From the NCBI GenBank assembly GCA_022814565.1, contig JAKLNG010000002.1, positions 372,001 to 436,000 of the forward strand: 64,000 nucleotides of DNA. Reading direction: 5' to 3'. Made by a program: the position numbers and the translations under genes. The notes beneath the pieces were generated by a model. That model saw nothing but the letters and a program-made list of their open reading frames with translations. It ran no database searches and was not told the origin of the DNA. Shown one piece after another: positions 51,408-61,552 of this stretch (position 1 is the stretch's first letter; every line of letters starts with the position of its first letter). This DNA comes from Phaeophleospora eucalypticola. Its lineage: Eukaryota; Ascomycota; Dothideomycetes; Mycosphaerellales; Mycosphaerellaceae.

Positions 51408-52574
51408 ACACCTGGTGTACAAATTGAGCTCGAATTATGAACAGTTCGGAGGCAGTCTCTCTGACTTTCGCGTGTCCGATGTATGATACTCATACCATAG
51501 CAAGATACGAGGATCGTAGTGAAACGCAAGCTATTCGCAAGAAGTTGGCGGTTTCCATAGTCTCATCTCATAGCATCACCTCATCGCCTTCTCTCAACGC
51601 CGTCCGTTGAGGGCCCCATCACTAATGGGAACAGGCTCCTCTGAACCGAACTCGTTATCGGGTTTGAAATCCCTCGATCCGTGGCCTATCCCACCTCCCG
51701 CGCAAATCTGGAGGTGCCACGAGCTAAAAGGTATAGTACACGAGGAAGACAGGAAAGATCGCCAACCAGCACGAGGTCTAAGCCACAATAATTCTTCTGG
51801 AATCGACTTGCTCGACATCCTTCCTTTCCTGGCCACTGCGATGTCAGCCATAGAAGAACTTTCATAGCGACAGAACATCGCGTCATTGGTCAACTTGACT
51901 TTGAAGTTTCGGCAGCGAATGTGGCATGCCCGGCAAATTAATCCTTCTTTGCGCCTCCGAAGTCCTGCAACATAGACTCTCATAGACTATCTGCATTGCT
52001 TTGTTTCACAACGCAGTCTTCATGAAGCCTTGACATACCTTCAATTTACACATTCAGCCGACGAAGTGCATACTGATGACGGTCGTGAGGAGACATGCGG
52101 ATGACGGCGCTCTCGACGATCGTCATTTTCGAGATTCGCGAGTGTCCACCTCCAGTTCATGTTCCAGACTTTTTGCTCAGCCACAGACCCTGCATCCCGC
52201 AGGAATGACGTCGAGCGCGGATCGGACCATGTGCTCTCAAAGGAGCGGGAAGCTTGATTGTTGTACCAAGGCATCATGATGGCAACCTGAGGATAAATAT
52301 CTTCCATCCCGTCCACGCCCTCCAAGAACCATCCTACCTAACGTTTTCATCCATCAAAATTTCTCGCACAAATTTGACACAGTTTGAAGGAATCTAGTGG
52401 TGAGTGTCCTGCTTGACTTCCCTTAACAAGGATCCCTCCGGGTGCACCAGCAGGGGCTGCTGTTTCAGCAAAGGCCAGCGCATCTCCAACTCCAACTTCA
52501 ATTGCAACTCCAAGTGAGATTGCAGACGACATCTCTTTTCTACCACTTCACAATTCGCAAGAACAGTTTCCAAG
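51408..52574. other. Intergenic region
   Basis: This 1.17-kb stretch lies between SWP1 and the SLM1-like gene, both on the plus strand. The last 200 nt are C/T/A-rich, resembling a promoter and leader. A 129-codon minus-strand frame (51594-51983) has no recognisable domain and is not called. Confidence 0.55.
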
Positions 52575-54156
52575 ATGAAGCGCATGCTAAGCATTCGGGG
52601 CCAGCAGAAATCAGAGCCAGCACCCCCAACCATGGCGTCACCAAGCACAGCGACTTCACCGCAATCTGCGGACTTGCCTACGCGCTCCGCCACCGCCTCC
52701 ACCGACGATGCGATTCCGGACGAGGATAGCAGCGAGGTTACGAAGCTGTTCCACGAGCGCCTCCAGGCATGGAAGCATGCATGCGTCTATTTTGAGGACT
52801 ACGTGGAAGCAACCAGCAAGATGTACTCTTCCGCCTCCAAGGATTACGAGAAGGTCTTGAAGACTGTGAGCAGTCCGTTGAAAGAGGGTCACCATTTCGA
52901 CCAGAGCCTCGGTGGTGTTGCTGGGCTTTTTGACAACATCCGATCCAACACTCAGGGGATTCAAAATAGCAACACGGAGACCTCCAAGACGCTGAAGAGC
53001 TCTGTGCTCCCCATCTTTGAGCGCCTGCACACTGAGATCAAGAACAAGACAAAGGAACTCAGCAAGGGCGCGGGCAAGGGCTCCAAAGCTGTTGACAAGG
53101 CGCGCAATGTCTCTCAGAAGCACATTGAGCTCTTGGGCCAGCACACGGCCACGTTTGACTCTACTGGAGGCAGCGTCAAAGCTGGTGATGACCCATACAT
53201 CCTTCAGCGTCAGGTATACCACCGTCTGAACAAGCAGGTCCAGGAAGAGAACAACAACCGCGACGACATGCTCTCGGTGCAGAACAGCTTCTCGCAATTC
53301 GAGTCGCATGTTCTCTCTACATTCACAAACGGCCTGGCACAGTTCAACCAAGTCGTGACCAACCAGACTGAGCAGACACGCAACATGTACGGCGACATGC
53401 TTGGCACTGTGAGTGGAACTCTATCCATGCTTTTTGAAAATCAAGCTGACTGCTTCAGGCTCAACGCATCCCACCAGACTTCGAGTGGAATGGATTTGTC
53501 AAGCGCAACGCGAACATTCTCATTGACCCGAGCGCACCAAAGCGTGCTGTCGAGCACATCAACTTCGCCAACCAGGATCACAAGGCCACGCAACCACTTA
53601 TTGCAGGCTCGCTCGAGCGCAAGAGTGGCATGCTGAAGAAGTATGATGCTGGATTCTACGTCGTCACTCCATCCAAATACTTGCACGAGTTCAAGACAGA
53701 CGATGACTTCGCCAAAGACCCAAGTCCTGAGAACAGTCTGTACTTGCCTGACTGCCTCATTGGCGCTGTTGATGGCGTGAAGTTCAACGTGCGCGGCAAG
53801 GACAGCAGCGGTAGCAGCTTCAGCAACAAGATGGCCAGATCCCACGAATTCGCGTTCAAGGCCCACACTGCAGCCGATGCACAAAAGTGGCACTCGGTCA
53901 TTGCCAGCGTTGCTGGCCAAACTACCAATGAGGCTCCAGACTCCACTCCAAGTAGCCCAGCAGGCAAGACTGAGGTATGCGTTGAGAAACCTTTCCTGTG
54001 CATTCCCTTGCTAACATACATCAGTCACCCGCTAGCCCACAAGCAGTCTCCAGCGAACCATCCTCTGCTACGCCCGCACAAGAGACCGGCGCCACTGAGA
54101 CTGGCACCACTGACAAGCTGGCCTCCGAGGGCGTCCACGGCTCAGACAAGGCATAA
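52575..54156 (+). CDS. SLM1: Slm1/Slm2-like BAR and PH domain protein (TORC2 effector)
   Basis: The three-exon model (52575-53408, 53459-53974, 54025-54156) encodes 493 residues. A Ser/Thr/Pro-rich N terminus (about 1-55) precedes a BAR-like helical domain (about 58-278; HERLQAWKHACVYFEDYVEA, SSPLKEGHHFDQSLGG, ENNNRDDMLSVQNSF), then a linker (IPPDFEWNGFVKRN) and a PH domain (about 325-435; GSLERKSGMLKKYDAGFYVV, HEFAFKAHTAADAQKWHSVI). The tail is Ser/Thr/Glu-rich. Slm proteins bind PI(4,5)P2, sit in eisosomes in unstressed yeast cells, and move to TORC2 when membrane tension or sphingolipid supply changes, activating Ypk1. The length is shorter than yeast Slm1 (686) because of shorter disordered ends. 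Confidence 0.93.
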
Positions 54157-54761
54157 GAACAGGAGGAGACGCAGCACGACAGCAAACAGTACACATGATG
54201 AACGGAAAATTCTCACCGCAATACCCTGAGCGTTCATGCTGTTATCACCTACGTATTAATGTCTAGTAATGTCATAACGTTGAACAGGAACTTGCTACGA
54301 TTTTTTGTATTCGACTCTCACCACAATATCCCGTAGTGATCGATCCTTTCAAAAGTGCGAGTAAGACGAGACGTTGCGATGAGCGACAAGTCGTTACGAG
54401 CTTCCCTCGCATGAAACAAGCTCTCGGACCCTTCGGGTGACAGGGCACGGAGCTGTGTCCAGCCGGCTGGGCGAAGACTGCAACGGCAACGGAGTGAACG
54501 ATCAGCACTTACCCGTTCGTACATCGCATTCCTGGACACGCCGGAAGTCATTGCGCAACGATACAGAAGAGAACCCAGCCTCATCTTCCCGATTCTCGTC
54601 ATGTGCTGATCCAGGCGGCTGGGCCTACGCAATACCAAAACGCTACGCTGGACGAGCTGCTTTTGAATCTGAAGTGGCATACAACATGTTATGGTAGTTC
54701 GACGGCAAGTGCGGGCACGTTGAGAAAAAAAAGAGAAGAACCAAGTCAACAGGCAGCGACA
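54157..54761. other. Intergenic region
   Basis: This 605-nt stretch lies between the SLM1-like gene and the next plus-strand gene. The frame of the latter is open from 54603, but the first plausible start is the ATG at 54762. Nothing else is supported. Confidence 0.5.
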
Positions 54762-56525
54762 ATGGCCGAGAACGAAGAAGCGAATCACAGCAACCACCCC
54801 GAAACGTCCGCATCCACCCCGAACTCGACCGGCGCAGCGAACAGCGGAACGAAAGCACCGAAAGATCGCAATTGTCCCTTTTGTGGGCAGGCTTTCACTT
54901 CCTCAAGTCTGGGCCGGCACCTGGACCTATATATCAAGTCGAAGAACCCAAAACCGCCAGATGGAATCCACAATGTTGACGAGATTAGAAAGATACGTGG
55001 GAACATCACGCGCCGGCAGCCTAGGACGAGCAAGGCGACAAGTGTCGACCACGGGCGCAATAGTACTGGAGAAGGAAATGACACGCCAATTCATGGGGGA
55101 GAGCATAGGTCAAGCACAAGAGCGCAGAGCCAGGTAGCAGAGGACAGCCCGCTCGTATCCCCGGTGAATCCGAAGGACGTGCATGAGCCACATACAATGC
55201 TTAACTCTGCGAATTGGCAGGCCACTGGTGTGATCAACAATCTTCCACCCAGAGCTCCTTCGCGAAATCAAAACAACCATACCAGTGAAGAGGCATCGTC
55301 TGCTGCTACAGCGCAATCATATCACATTCCCGAGAGGAAGGAGGAAAGGAGTACGCACAGGCTGGAACGCCCAGACTACGAGAATGAGGGAATGTGGCGG
55401 TTACAACAGGATGCAGAAATGGGACGGGCAGCAGAAATGGCTCTGCGAGAAGTTCTCGGAAGCCTGGAAGCCGCTCAGAAGCGAGTGGAGCCGAAGACAT
55501 TGTTCGACGAGTTCGATTTCTATTCGTTGTCCTTCCCTGGTTTATGTCTGGCGATACTGCCTCCCCCAAGTACACTTTTCAGCCCGACTCCGTTCCCCTC
55601 AGCCGAATCATGGACCATCGGACCTCCTGGAATGCGACAATATGAAGCCATGGTCCGATACGTCAACACACGGCTGAATTCGAAGAGACAGACAGAGCAG
55701 GTTCCCGATTCAGTAGCTTTCAAGCACCATTCGCATTTGTCGGGGGCGTGGGAACATTGGCAGAATATGACGGAGAGCGATCGTGCGTCAGCTTGGAATC
55801 TGGAGGTTCTGCGCTCCTTCACACGTTCGCAGGAGCAGAAACGACAACTCCGGACAGACCTGGACCAAGCCAAGCAGCATGCTCGACATCTTGAGGTAGA
55901 GTTTGACAGATTGTCACGGTGTCAACTTCCTCGGGACTTCCTCGCGCACGCTGTCAACACAATACCGGTCTCTTCTGACGTGATGCGAGAAGTCAAGTCG
56001 TCGCATTATAAGACCGAAGCAGCGGAGGCAAACTACGACGTCGAATCTCTATTATCAAAATGGAGAACGAATATCAAGGCAACCAGTCGACCGCGACAAC
56101 CAAAGAAACACTCAGGTGGAGGCAAACCCAACGTAGCCATGTACACCGACACACAACCCAACCAGATCCGCGACGAAATGATCATGAACGGCGCAATCTG
56201 GAACGTCGGCGGGCCTCTACAGCGCGGTCGGGCACCGCACACCGAAGGCTGTGGACCAGAGATCGCCGAGGTGGCATACGAGACTCCTCCCAACCCTGGA
56301 GCTGTCGTTGACTATGAGGGAGAGCACGGCGATGTGGACGCAGATGGCGAAGCGGAGACTTCTGCTGCTTACGCTGAACAGAGAGCTCTGACGCGAAGAG
56401 CGCCTGGTGCAGTGGACTCGGGCTGGCTGAACGCCAATGGCAAGCGTCCTGCACCGTCATTTGCTTCCAGTGGGAGGTCTTCGACGAAGATGTACAAGGC
56501 GCGGCCGACTGAAGATGGTGGGTGA
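54762..56525 (+). CDS. Protein with atypical C2H-type zinc-finger-like motif, unknown function
   Basis: This single exon encodes 587 residues from the ATG at 54762. The upstream part of the frame is not conserved-looking. After a disordered acidic leader, residues 38-53 read C-x2-C-x11-H (NCPFCGQAF, SSSLGRHLDLYI), a C2H2-like finger in which the position of the last histidine is occupied by Tyr. It runs directly into a rigid-looking block (KNPKPPDGIHNVDEIRKIRG, then ITRRQPR). The middle has a Glu-rich helix (about 255-300), then FDFYSLSFPGLCLAILPPPSTLF (about 250-275 by sequence order) and a W-rich helical region (SGAWEHWQNMTESDR). The C-terminal third is basic and disordered. I have the impression that fungal proteins with this finger are widespread and uncharacterised, but I cannot name a family. 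A nuclear role is an inference. Confidence 0.75.
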   Translation: MAENEEANHSNHPETSASTPNSTGAANSGTKAPKDRNCPFCGQAFTSSSLGRHLDLYIKSKNPKPPDGIHNVDEIRKIRGNITRRQPRTSKATSVDHGRNSTGEGNDTPIHGGEHRSSTRAQSQVAEDSPLVSPVNPKDVHEPHTMLNSANWQATGVINNLPPRAPSRNQNNHTSEEASSAATAQSYHIPERKEERSTHRLERPDYENEGMWRLQQDAEMGRAAEMALREVLGSLEAAQKRVEPKTLFDEFDFYSLSFPGLCLAILPPPSTLFSPTPFPSAESWTIGPPGMRQYEAMVRYVNTRLNSKRQTEQVPDSVAFKHHSHLSGAWEHWQNMTESDRASAWNLEVLRSFTRSQEQKRQLRTDLDQAKQHARHLEVEFDRLSRCQLPRDFLAHAVNTIPVSSDVMREVKSSHYKTEAAEANYDVESLLSKWRTNIKATSRPRQPKKHSGGGKPNVAMYTDTQPNQIRDEMIMNGAIWNVGGPLQRGRAPHTEGCGPEIAEVAYETPPNPGAVVDYEGEHGDVDADGEAETSAAYAEQRALTRRAPGAVDSGWLNANGKRPAPSFASSGRSSTKMYKARPTEDGG

Positions 56526-57513
56526 GCGGCATCTACGGATTTGAACTCGAATGAATAGAATCTACCCGCAAGAATTTGGGAAGTAATAATCTGTGAGGGA
56601 CTGTCGTGGCAGGCTCTCGGTATTCATCGACCCTGTGAGCGAGCCCGCAACAGCTTTCTTACAAGTTGGAAGCCATCGGGCCAGCGCTTAAGCAAATCCT
56701 CGAACGATGCAAGACAGCCTGCGAGAGTGGCGGGCAGGGAAGCATATGCCTCGCGCAACAGGAACTTGCCTGAGATAGTGGACAGCAAGACGCAGAATGA
56801 AACGCTGCTGAGAGTGAAGACAGATGCCAGAGGTATGGCAAGCACGGTTGATGAGAGCAGCTGAAGTAGCCGTCAGTTGGGGAGAGATTTGTCTTACATG
56901 AAGAGAGTGTGCGATCGTGCGTAAGAGCGACGATTTAAAAGTTCAATTTTCAGATGCAGTCCTCTACTCTCTATTCACTTTCTTCATTTCGTTGCGTCAT
57001 TCTACAGCGGCAGTCTTGATGTTCGGAAAAGTCTGGATGTCGTCGGCATTGCATCGGCAGCACGTGGCTTGCCTTTTTTCAATTTCAATGGTGCCATGTC
57101 GACTTCCTCCCCTACTCTCAGCGCGGGATGCCACTTTAGGTGTGCTTCGCAGATCGGTTTGGTATACCATCCTTGGGCTTGCGAAACGCGATCAAGTGGT
57201 ATTGAAATGGATCTGCTTGCTCATGTCATCGACTCACGGATGGTGTCCAAATGGACTTTGCCCTGAGGGGTCCATTTGAAGTGGGCTTCAGGAGGAGTTC
57301 TCTGCGGGTGTGCGTGACCAGCTGCACGCGTCTTCAACCTGTGCCTCGCTCTCAAAGCAAACCTTTGCCACGACCAGACTTCTTCGACCATGAGGTGCAG
57401 ACCAACGTGGTTCTAAACAGCCGTTGGCCGCTAGCGCCACGTCTTGCAACACAGCGCTGCAAGACAGCCCTTCAGGAAGCCAAGCTTCGCATGTTCTCAA
57501 TTCATTATCCATC
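56526..57513. other. Intergenic region with a possible membrane-protein remnant
   Basis: This 988-nt stretch lies between the convergent 3' ends of the zinc-finger-like gene (+) and the Zn2Cys6 gene (-). Apart from the fragment at 56624-56866 described separately, nothing coding is supported. Confidence 0.45.
56624..56866 (-). other. Possible exon or remnant encoding a hydrophobic protein end
   Basis: An open frame without an ATG encodes STVLAIPLASVFTLSSVSF, CVLLSTISGKF and an amphipathic end (FEDLLKRWPDGFQLVRKLLR). A CAG acceptor-like site precedes it at about 56862-56866, and a GTAAGA donor lies about 40 nt further upstream. The upstream sequence gives no good start exon. It could be the last exon of a small membrane protein, a pseudogene, or chance. 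Confidence 0.2.
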
Positions 57514-59823
57514 TCAATTCGGCCCCGGCGCCATCTGCCAATTCATTACATCCATATTTCCAATCCCGGTAAAATCAGACGGCATCTGCGCCCAATCATC
57601 AAGCCCAGTAAGCCCACCCTCGGAGAAAGCATTCATATCACCCAGCATCTGCATCAGATTCCCGTCCATCATCTGCTCCATCGGCCACTCGGAACTTGCA
57701 GGCATCATCGGCGTGGTATTGACCATCTGCCCCGCCATGGGCGTCTGCATCGCATTGTTGGGGGTGATGTTCTCGTTGTAAGAGACGGTGCTCTGTCCGC
57801 TATCTGCGAATCTGACGGCGGGGGATTTGGCTGTGGTGCTCTCGCCGGAGCCTTCGTTGCCTGCTGCTGTTTGAGGGGAGCTTTCGCTGCCAGAGTGCTC
57901 GGCGATGCGTGGGCCTTCTAGGTCGATTGCGAATTGGGAGCGTGCGGTGACGGCTCGGTCGGTTTCGTCCTCATGGGGTTCCCCGGAGCGTTGTTGGGAG
58001 TCATCGGCTTGCTCGATCATGGCTGGGTTCAGACACCATTGTCGGAGCTTGAAGAGTAGTGCTAGGAATATCGATGGCACTCTTGACCGCTTGTCGCCGA
58101 TGATGTTCCTGACGTGGAGGATCATGCGGTCCATGTAGATATCTATCTTCAGACTACTCCGATCGAGGACTTTGCCTATTCGACTCCAAGGGGACGCTGC
58201 AGATAGACACAGCTTGGCGAGCACGAAGCTCGCGAAGGAGACTCGCACATAGCCGAACACGGGGAGAGCTCGAAGGCCTTCGGCATCCATGGCCAGGAAA
58301 GTGTTCAGCAATCCATGCGCACTAGTTATGCATTGGGCGACTGCTTCTGCGAGAACTTGTGTAGGTATGTCTTCGACGAGCTCGACGTGGTGAATACCGC
58401 CCATTTGGTATGGCGCTCGAAAGTCCTCAGGTGAGTGGTCCACATGCATGGCGATCTCGAAAAGGTATAATCTTATCGTGTAGTACATGATCAGCAGTGA
58501 TCCTGTGCCCATATCCATTTCATAGGTGTCGTGCCAAGCCGAGAGCCTCTTCTCAAAGTCCTTGAGCATGAGCTGCGCGCGCAGCTCTGCAATTGACGCG
58601 ATTCCTCCTGCGTCGTCGTAGCAGAAAGAAGTTGCTATCTCTTCTGCGATGATTGTTAAGCGTGCCCAGGCGACCAGCGTCGAGTCCGTAGGAATCGTGT
58701 TGGATGCGCTCTCAATCAAATCCACAGATTCTCGGATGTAGCTGGTCACTCGTAGCATATTTGGCCTTCTCAAGCTGAATGAGACGCCAGCGCAAATGAT
58801 GTAGCATGCTAAGAATGTTCTGCGACATTCAATGCTTCCTGTGTCGGGGCTAGAGTCCCTGATGCGGGAGCTCATCGAAAGAGACGGGTTACCCATGTCT
58901 TCTGCCGGATGTATGTCTGGCGATGTGATCACCACGGGAGGCCGGCTCTTGAAGCGGTTACGATGCGTTGCTGGCCTTGACCCTATCCCGATGTCCATCG
59001 CCATGGTAGCAGCCATGTGGATGTATTCGTAGTACTTCAGCTGCCCAAACTTACTTGGCGGATGGTACCAGACGGCGGATATCAGAAGAGCCTGAACAAG
59101 CTCAAGGCTCTTTTCTGACTGCACCAGACTCCGTGTGGCATATGCTTGGAGTACCTCCTTGTCTAGAACTGCAGAAAGCTCTGAGTTGTCCTTGCCGGCA
59201 GCTGCAGCAATGATTGCCAGGAAGAGAGCTGGCTTGGAGCGTCGCATGACATCGGCCGTGATAGAGTCAGGTATTGCTACCATGGGATAATGAGGAAACA
59301 GTTGTGTTCTGTAGGCCTCGAACAGCTGTCGTGCCGTAGCCATACTGATCATACCGCGATCAATGACATCTTCCTCGTCCGTCAATGGCTTGTTCGCATA
59401 GGTATTTGGCCAAACCACAGGGCCCGCGCGCTGAACATCTTGCGCATGAGTGTCTTCTCCTTGCTCCCAGTTGGCTGCCTGGCCCAGTCGAGGAGCGTCC
59501 GGTTGTTGTTCCTTATACCACAGTCCCAGCGGCCTCCCACGTTCCTGCTCCTGCTGAGATTGGCTTGGACTGCTCGAGCGACTGCCCTGATCCTTCTGCT
59601 GCAACGCCTGTCTCATCGCCCGCATCTCCTTCTCCAACTCGGCCACCCGTGTGTCCGTCCTCTTTCTCTGTTTCCTCTTCTGAAGCGGGGTGAAGATGCA
59701 TTGTCTCCCCGCTCTTGAACATCTCACGCATACTTCGGGATTCGATTCATCCAGAATGCAGCGCACCTTCTGGCCTCGGCATGAAGCGCAAGCCCTATGC
59801 GCGGGCACTTCGGAGGTTGACAT
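57514..59823 (-). CDS. Zn(II)2Cys6 transcription factor with fungal_trans domain
   Basis: This single exon encodes 769 residues from the ATG at 59823. The binuclear cluster uses C12, C15, C22, C32, C35 and C42 (spacing 2-6-9-2-6; ACASCRGQKVRC and VCVRCSRAGRQC). It is followed by a basic linker QKRKQRKR and a dimerisation coiled coil (VAELEKEMRAMRQALQQKD). The middle homology region begins with DVIDRGMISMATARQLFEAY and continues through the PHYPMVAIP, ALFLAIIAAAAGKDN and CRRTFLACYIICAGVSFSLRRPN segments, as in fungal regulators of the Leu3/War1-like class. An acidic/Gln-Met-rich tail (about 715-769) may be the activation domain. It is divergent from the Bor1-type transporter, with 1.7 kb between starts. 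Target genes are unknown. Confidence 0.93.
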   Translation of the reverse strand: MSTSEVPAHRACASCRGQKVRCILDESNPEVCVRCSRAGRQCIFTPLQKRKQRKRTDTRVAELEKEMRAMRQALQQKDQGSRSSSPSQSQQEQERGRPLGLWYKEQQPDAPRLGQAANWEQGEDTHAQDVQRAGPVVWPNTYANKPLTDEEDVIDRGMISMATARQLFEAYRTQLFPHYPMVAIPDSITADVMRRSKPALFLAIIAAAAGKDNSELSAVLDKEVLQAYATRSLVQSEKSLELVQALLISAVWYHPPSKFGQLKYYEYIHMAATMAMDIGIGSRPATHRNRFKSRPPVVITSPDIHPAEDMGNPSLSMSSRIRDSSPDTGSIECRRTFLACYIICAGVSFSLRRPNMLRVTSYIRESVDLIESASNTIPTDSTLVAWARLTIIAEEIATSFCYDDAGGIASIAELRAQLMLKDFEKRLSAWHDTYEMDMGTGSLLIMYYTIRLYLFEIAMHVDHSPEDFRAPYQMGGIHHVELVEDIPTQVLAEAVAQCITSAHGLLNTFLAMDAEGLRALPVFGYVRVSFASFVLAKLCLSAASPWSRIGKVLDRSSLKIDIYMDRMILHVRNIIGDKRSRVPSIFLALLFKLRQWCLNPAMIEQADDSQQRSGEPHEDETDRAVTARSQFAIDLEGPRIAEHSGSESSPQTAAGNEGSGESTTAKSPAVRFADSGQSTVSYNENITPNNAMQTPMAGQMVNTTPMMPASSEWPMEQMMDGNLMQMLGDMNAFSEGGLTGLDDWAQMPSDFTGIGNMDVMNWQMAPGPN

Positions 59824-61552
59824 CGTAGGCAAGATATAGATGTTGAGCTATTCGTCAGCAGACCATGGCAGTCTTCGCTTTTCCGTGGGATGGCGAGTCT
59901 CGTATGTTGTCAAACGGGACGTCGACAAGTCCTCCTGAGACCAGAGCAGGATATGGAACTCCACATGCCGTCGACGTGCGGCTGGCCAACACAGCAAGAT
60001 TGCTCAGGACCTGTTAGCAGTAACCTGGGAGGGTATGTAGGGCTGATGCAGGGTTCACCTGGATCACCGGAAGCTTAGCGCCACTTCCGCGAAAAAGTTG
60101 GATGTCGTATGCCGTAGACTAATTTATATGACTTCTCTCTCAGCTTCAATGACTTGTTCCTATTCCTTGTAACTCATTTATTCGCTTCAGTTTGTCGCCA
60201 TCGCTCTCTTCTCATGTCCAATATTACTATTGAGTAGAGAATTTGCGCGAAATTGGGAGCTAATCTGGACGATATTCTGAAGTCATAAGCCAGAGGACTC
60301 ATCTGAGCAGCAATCAATTGTCACTATACTGGTGAAACAGCAGAGACAACCAGCCCGAGATTTGAACATTGGATTTCGCATCTCGCGTAAGGGACAGAAT
60401 AGCGCAGTTAGATGTCTCATTCATCCAGACGATGGACAATCAATGTCACTTCAGTTTGGCTGTCCATTGGAAGTAATACACCTTGCGCAATAATTGTCCC
60501 CGCAGAAAGGGAAGGTATAGCGATTTGCTATGGTAGCCACATTCGAAGCATACTGATCTGGATGCCACATGAGGGAGGAATCGTCGACTGGTCAAGGTTG
60601 GATGTTCTGCGTCCAATCGATAGCATCCTAGCTACAAAAAGGCATCTGAGTGAACGCCGAGCTTTCGGAACGTGATGACTTGCATTGTCAACTTGGGGCA
60701 TGGGAGGGCACCGCTTCTGATGATTGCACAGACAAAAGAGTATCCAACCTGTGCAACGTGACACAGCCTCTCAATGCACGCCGAGACAGCCACGTTCAGC
60801 CCACGAGGATTAGGGTGGCGCATTTGCAGTGGCATGTGATCAATCTCGGCGGGCGTCAAATCGAGACGGGGCCAAGCAGAAACCCAACCGCTCGAGGATC
60901 ACCAAGCAATCATGGCCAGAAGCGTCACTTGCAATTGCCCTGGCCAAGATATGCTGACGGCGCGAGTGTTGGATGTATAGGTACAGGTGATGATTGATGA
61001 TTGATGATAGGCAGAGCTTTGTGTGCGGTGAATGAGACGGGAAGAGAAGTGCAGGCGGGTCTTGCCCTCGGCTGCGCTGCTCGGGCAGAACTCTAAAGCG
61101 AAGATGCTGATTCCGACATGTCGAAAGATCTCTACAATACTCCATACCTGCAATAACCATTTCATTGTTGACGAAATAATTCACAGTCAGTCCTGACCAT
61201 ACTTCCGTTCGAATAATATGTCAGTGCTGGAATGTGGGAATGATTGTGGTTGATGATTTCCCCAGAAAAGCTTCAAAGTCTGTTTGGACCTCACGCGCCA
61301 TGACGCCCGAGCCTCTCAACCGAACAAGAAGTCGTTTTCTTTTGCGCGGCACCCTCCATTCATTCCCGGTGGGGCACTCTCTTATGCTAGTGCATCGCCC
61401 CGGTCCTCCATTGCCATCCTAGTCTACTATGAATTGTTTATATTATTCGCCTTTCTCGCCTTCACCTGATTGCTGCTGATCCAACCTCCCATTTTGGACT
61501 TCCCCAAACCAAGAACGTTCCTGACTCAGACCAACGGCTGCCCTCGAGAGTC
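59824..61552. other. Long divergent intergenic region
   Basis: This 1.73-kb spacer lies between the Zn2Cys6 gene and the Bor1-type transporter, and so holds both promoters. It is A/T-richer than the flanking genes, at 60100-60400 in particular. A 74-nt tRNA-like segment at 60392-60465 was examined and rejected. No gene is supported. Confidence 0.55.

Noticed and set aside
51594..51983. 129-codon minus-strand frame with a C-x2-C-x3-C start (CRACHIRC).
   Set aside because: No further zinc ligands, no homologous-looking blocks, and location in the spacer downstream of SWP1. Frames of this length arise by chance in GC-rich fungal DNA.
60392..60465. 74-nt tRNA-like segment with a 6-bp terminal pairing (GGACAG with CTGTCC) and a TAGCGCAGTT stretch resembling a D-arm.
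   Set aside because: The T-arm and D-arm stems do not pair and no standard anticodon arm can be folded by eye. At best it is a decayed tRNA; chance is more likely. A covariance-model scan would settle it.
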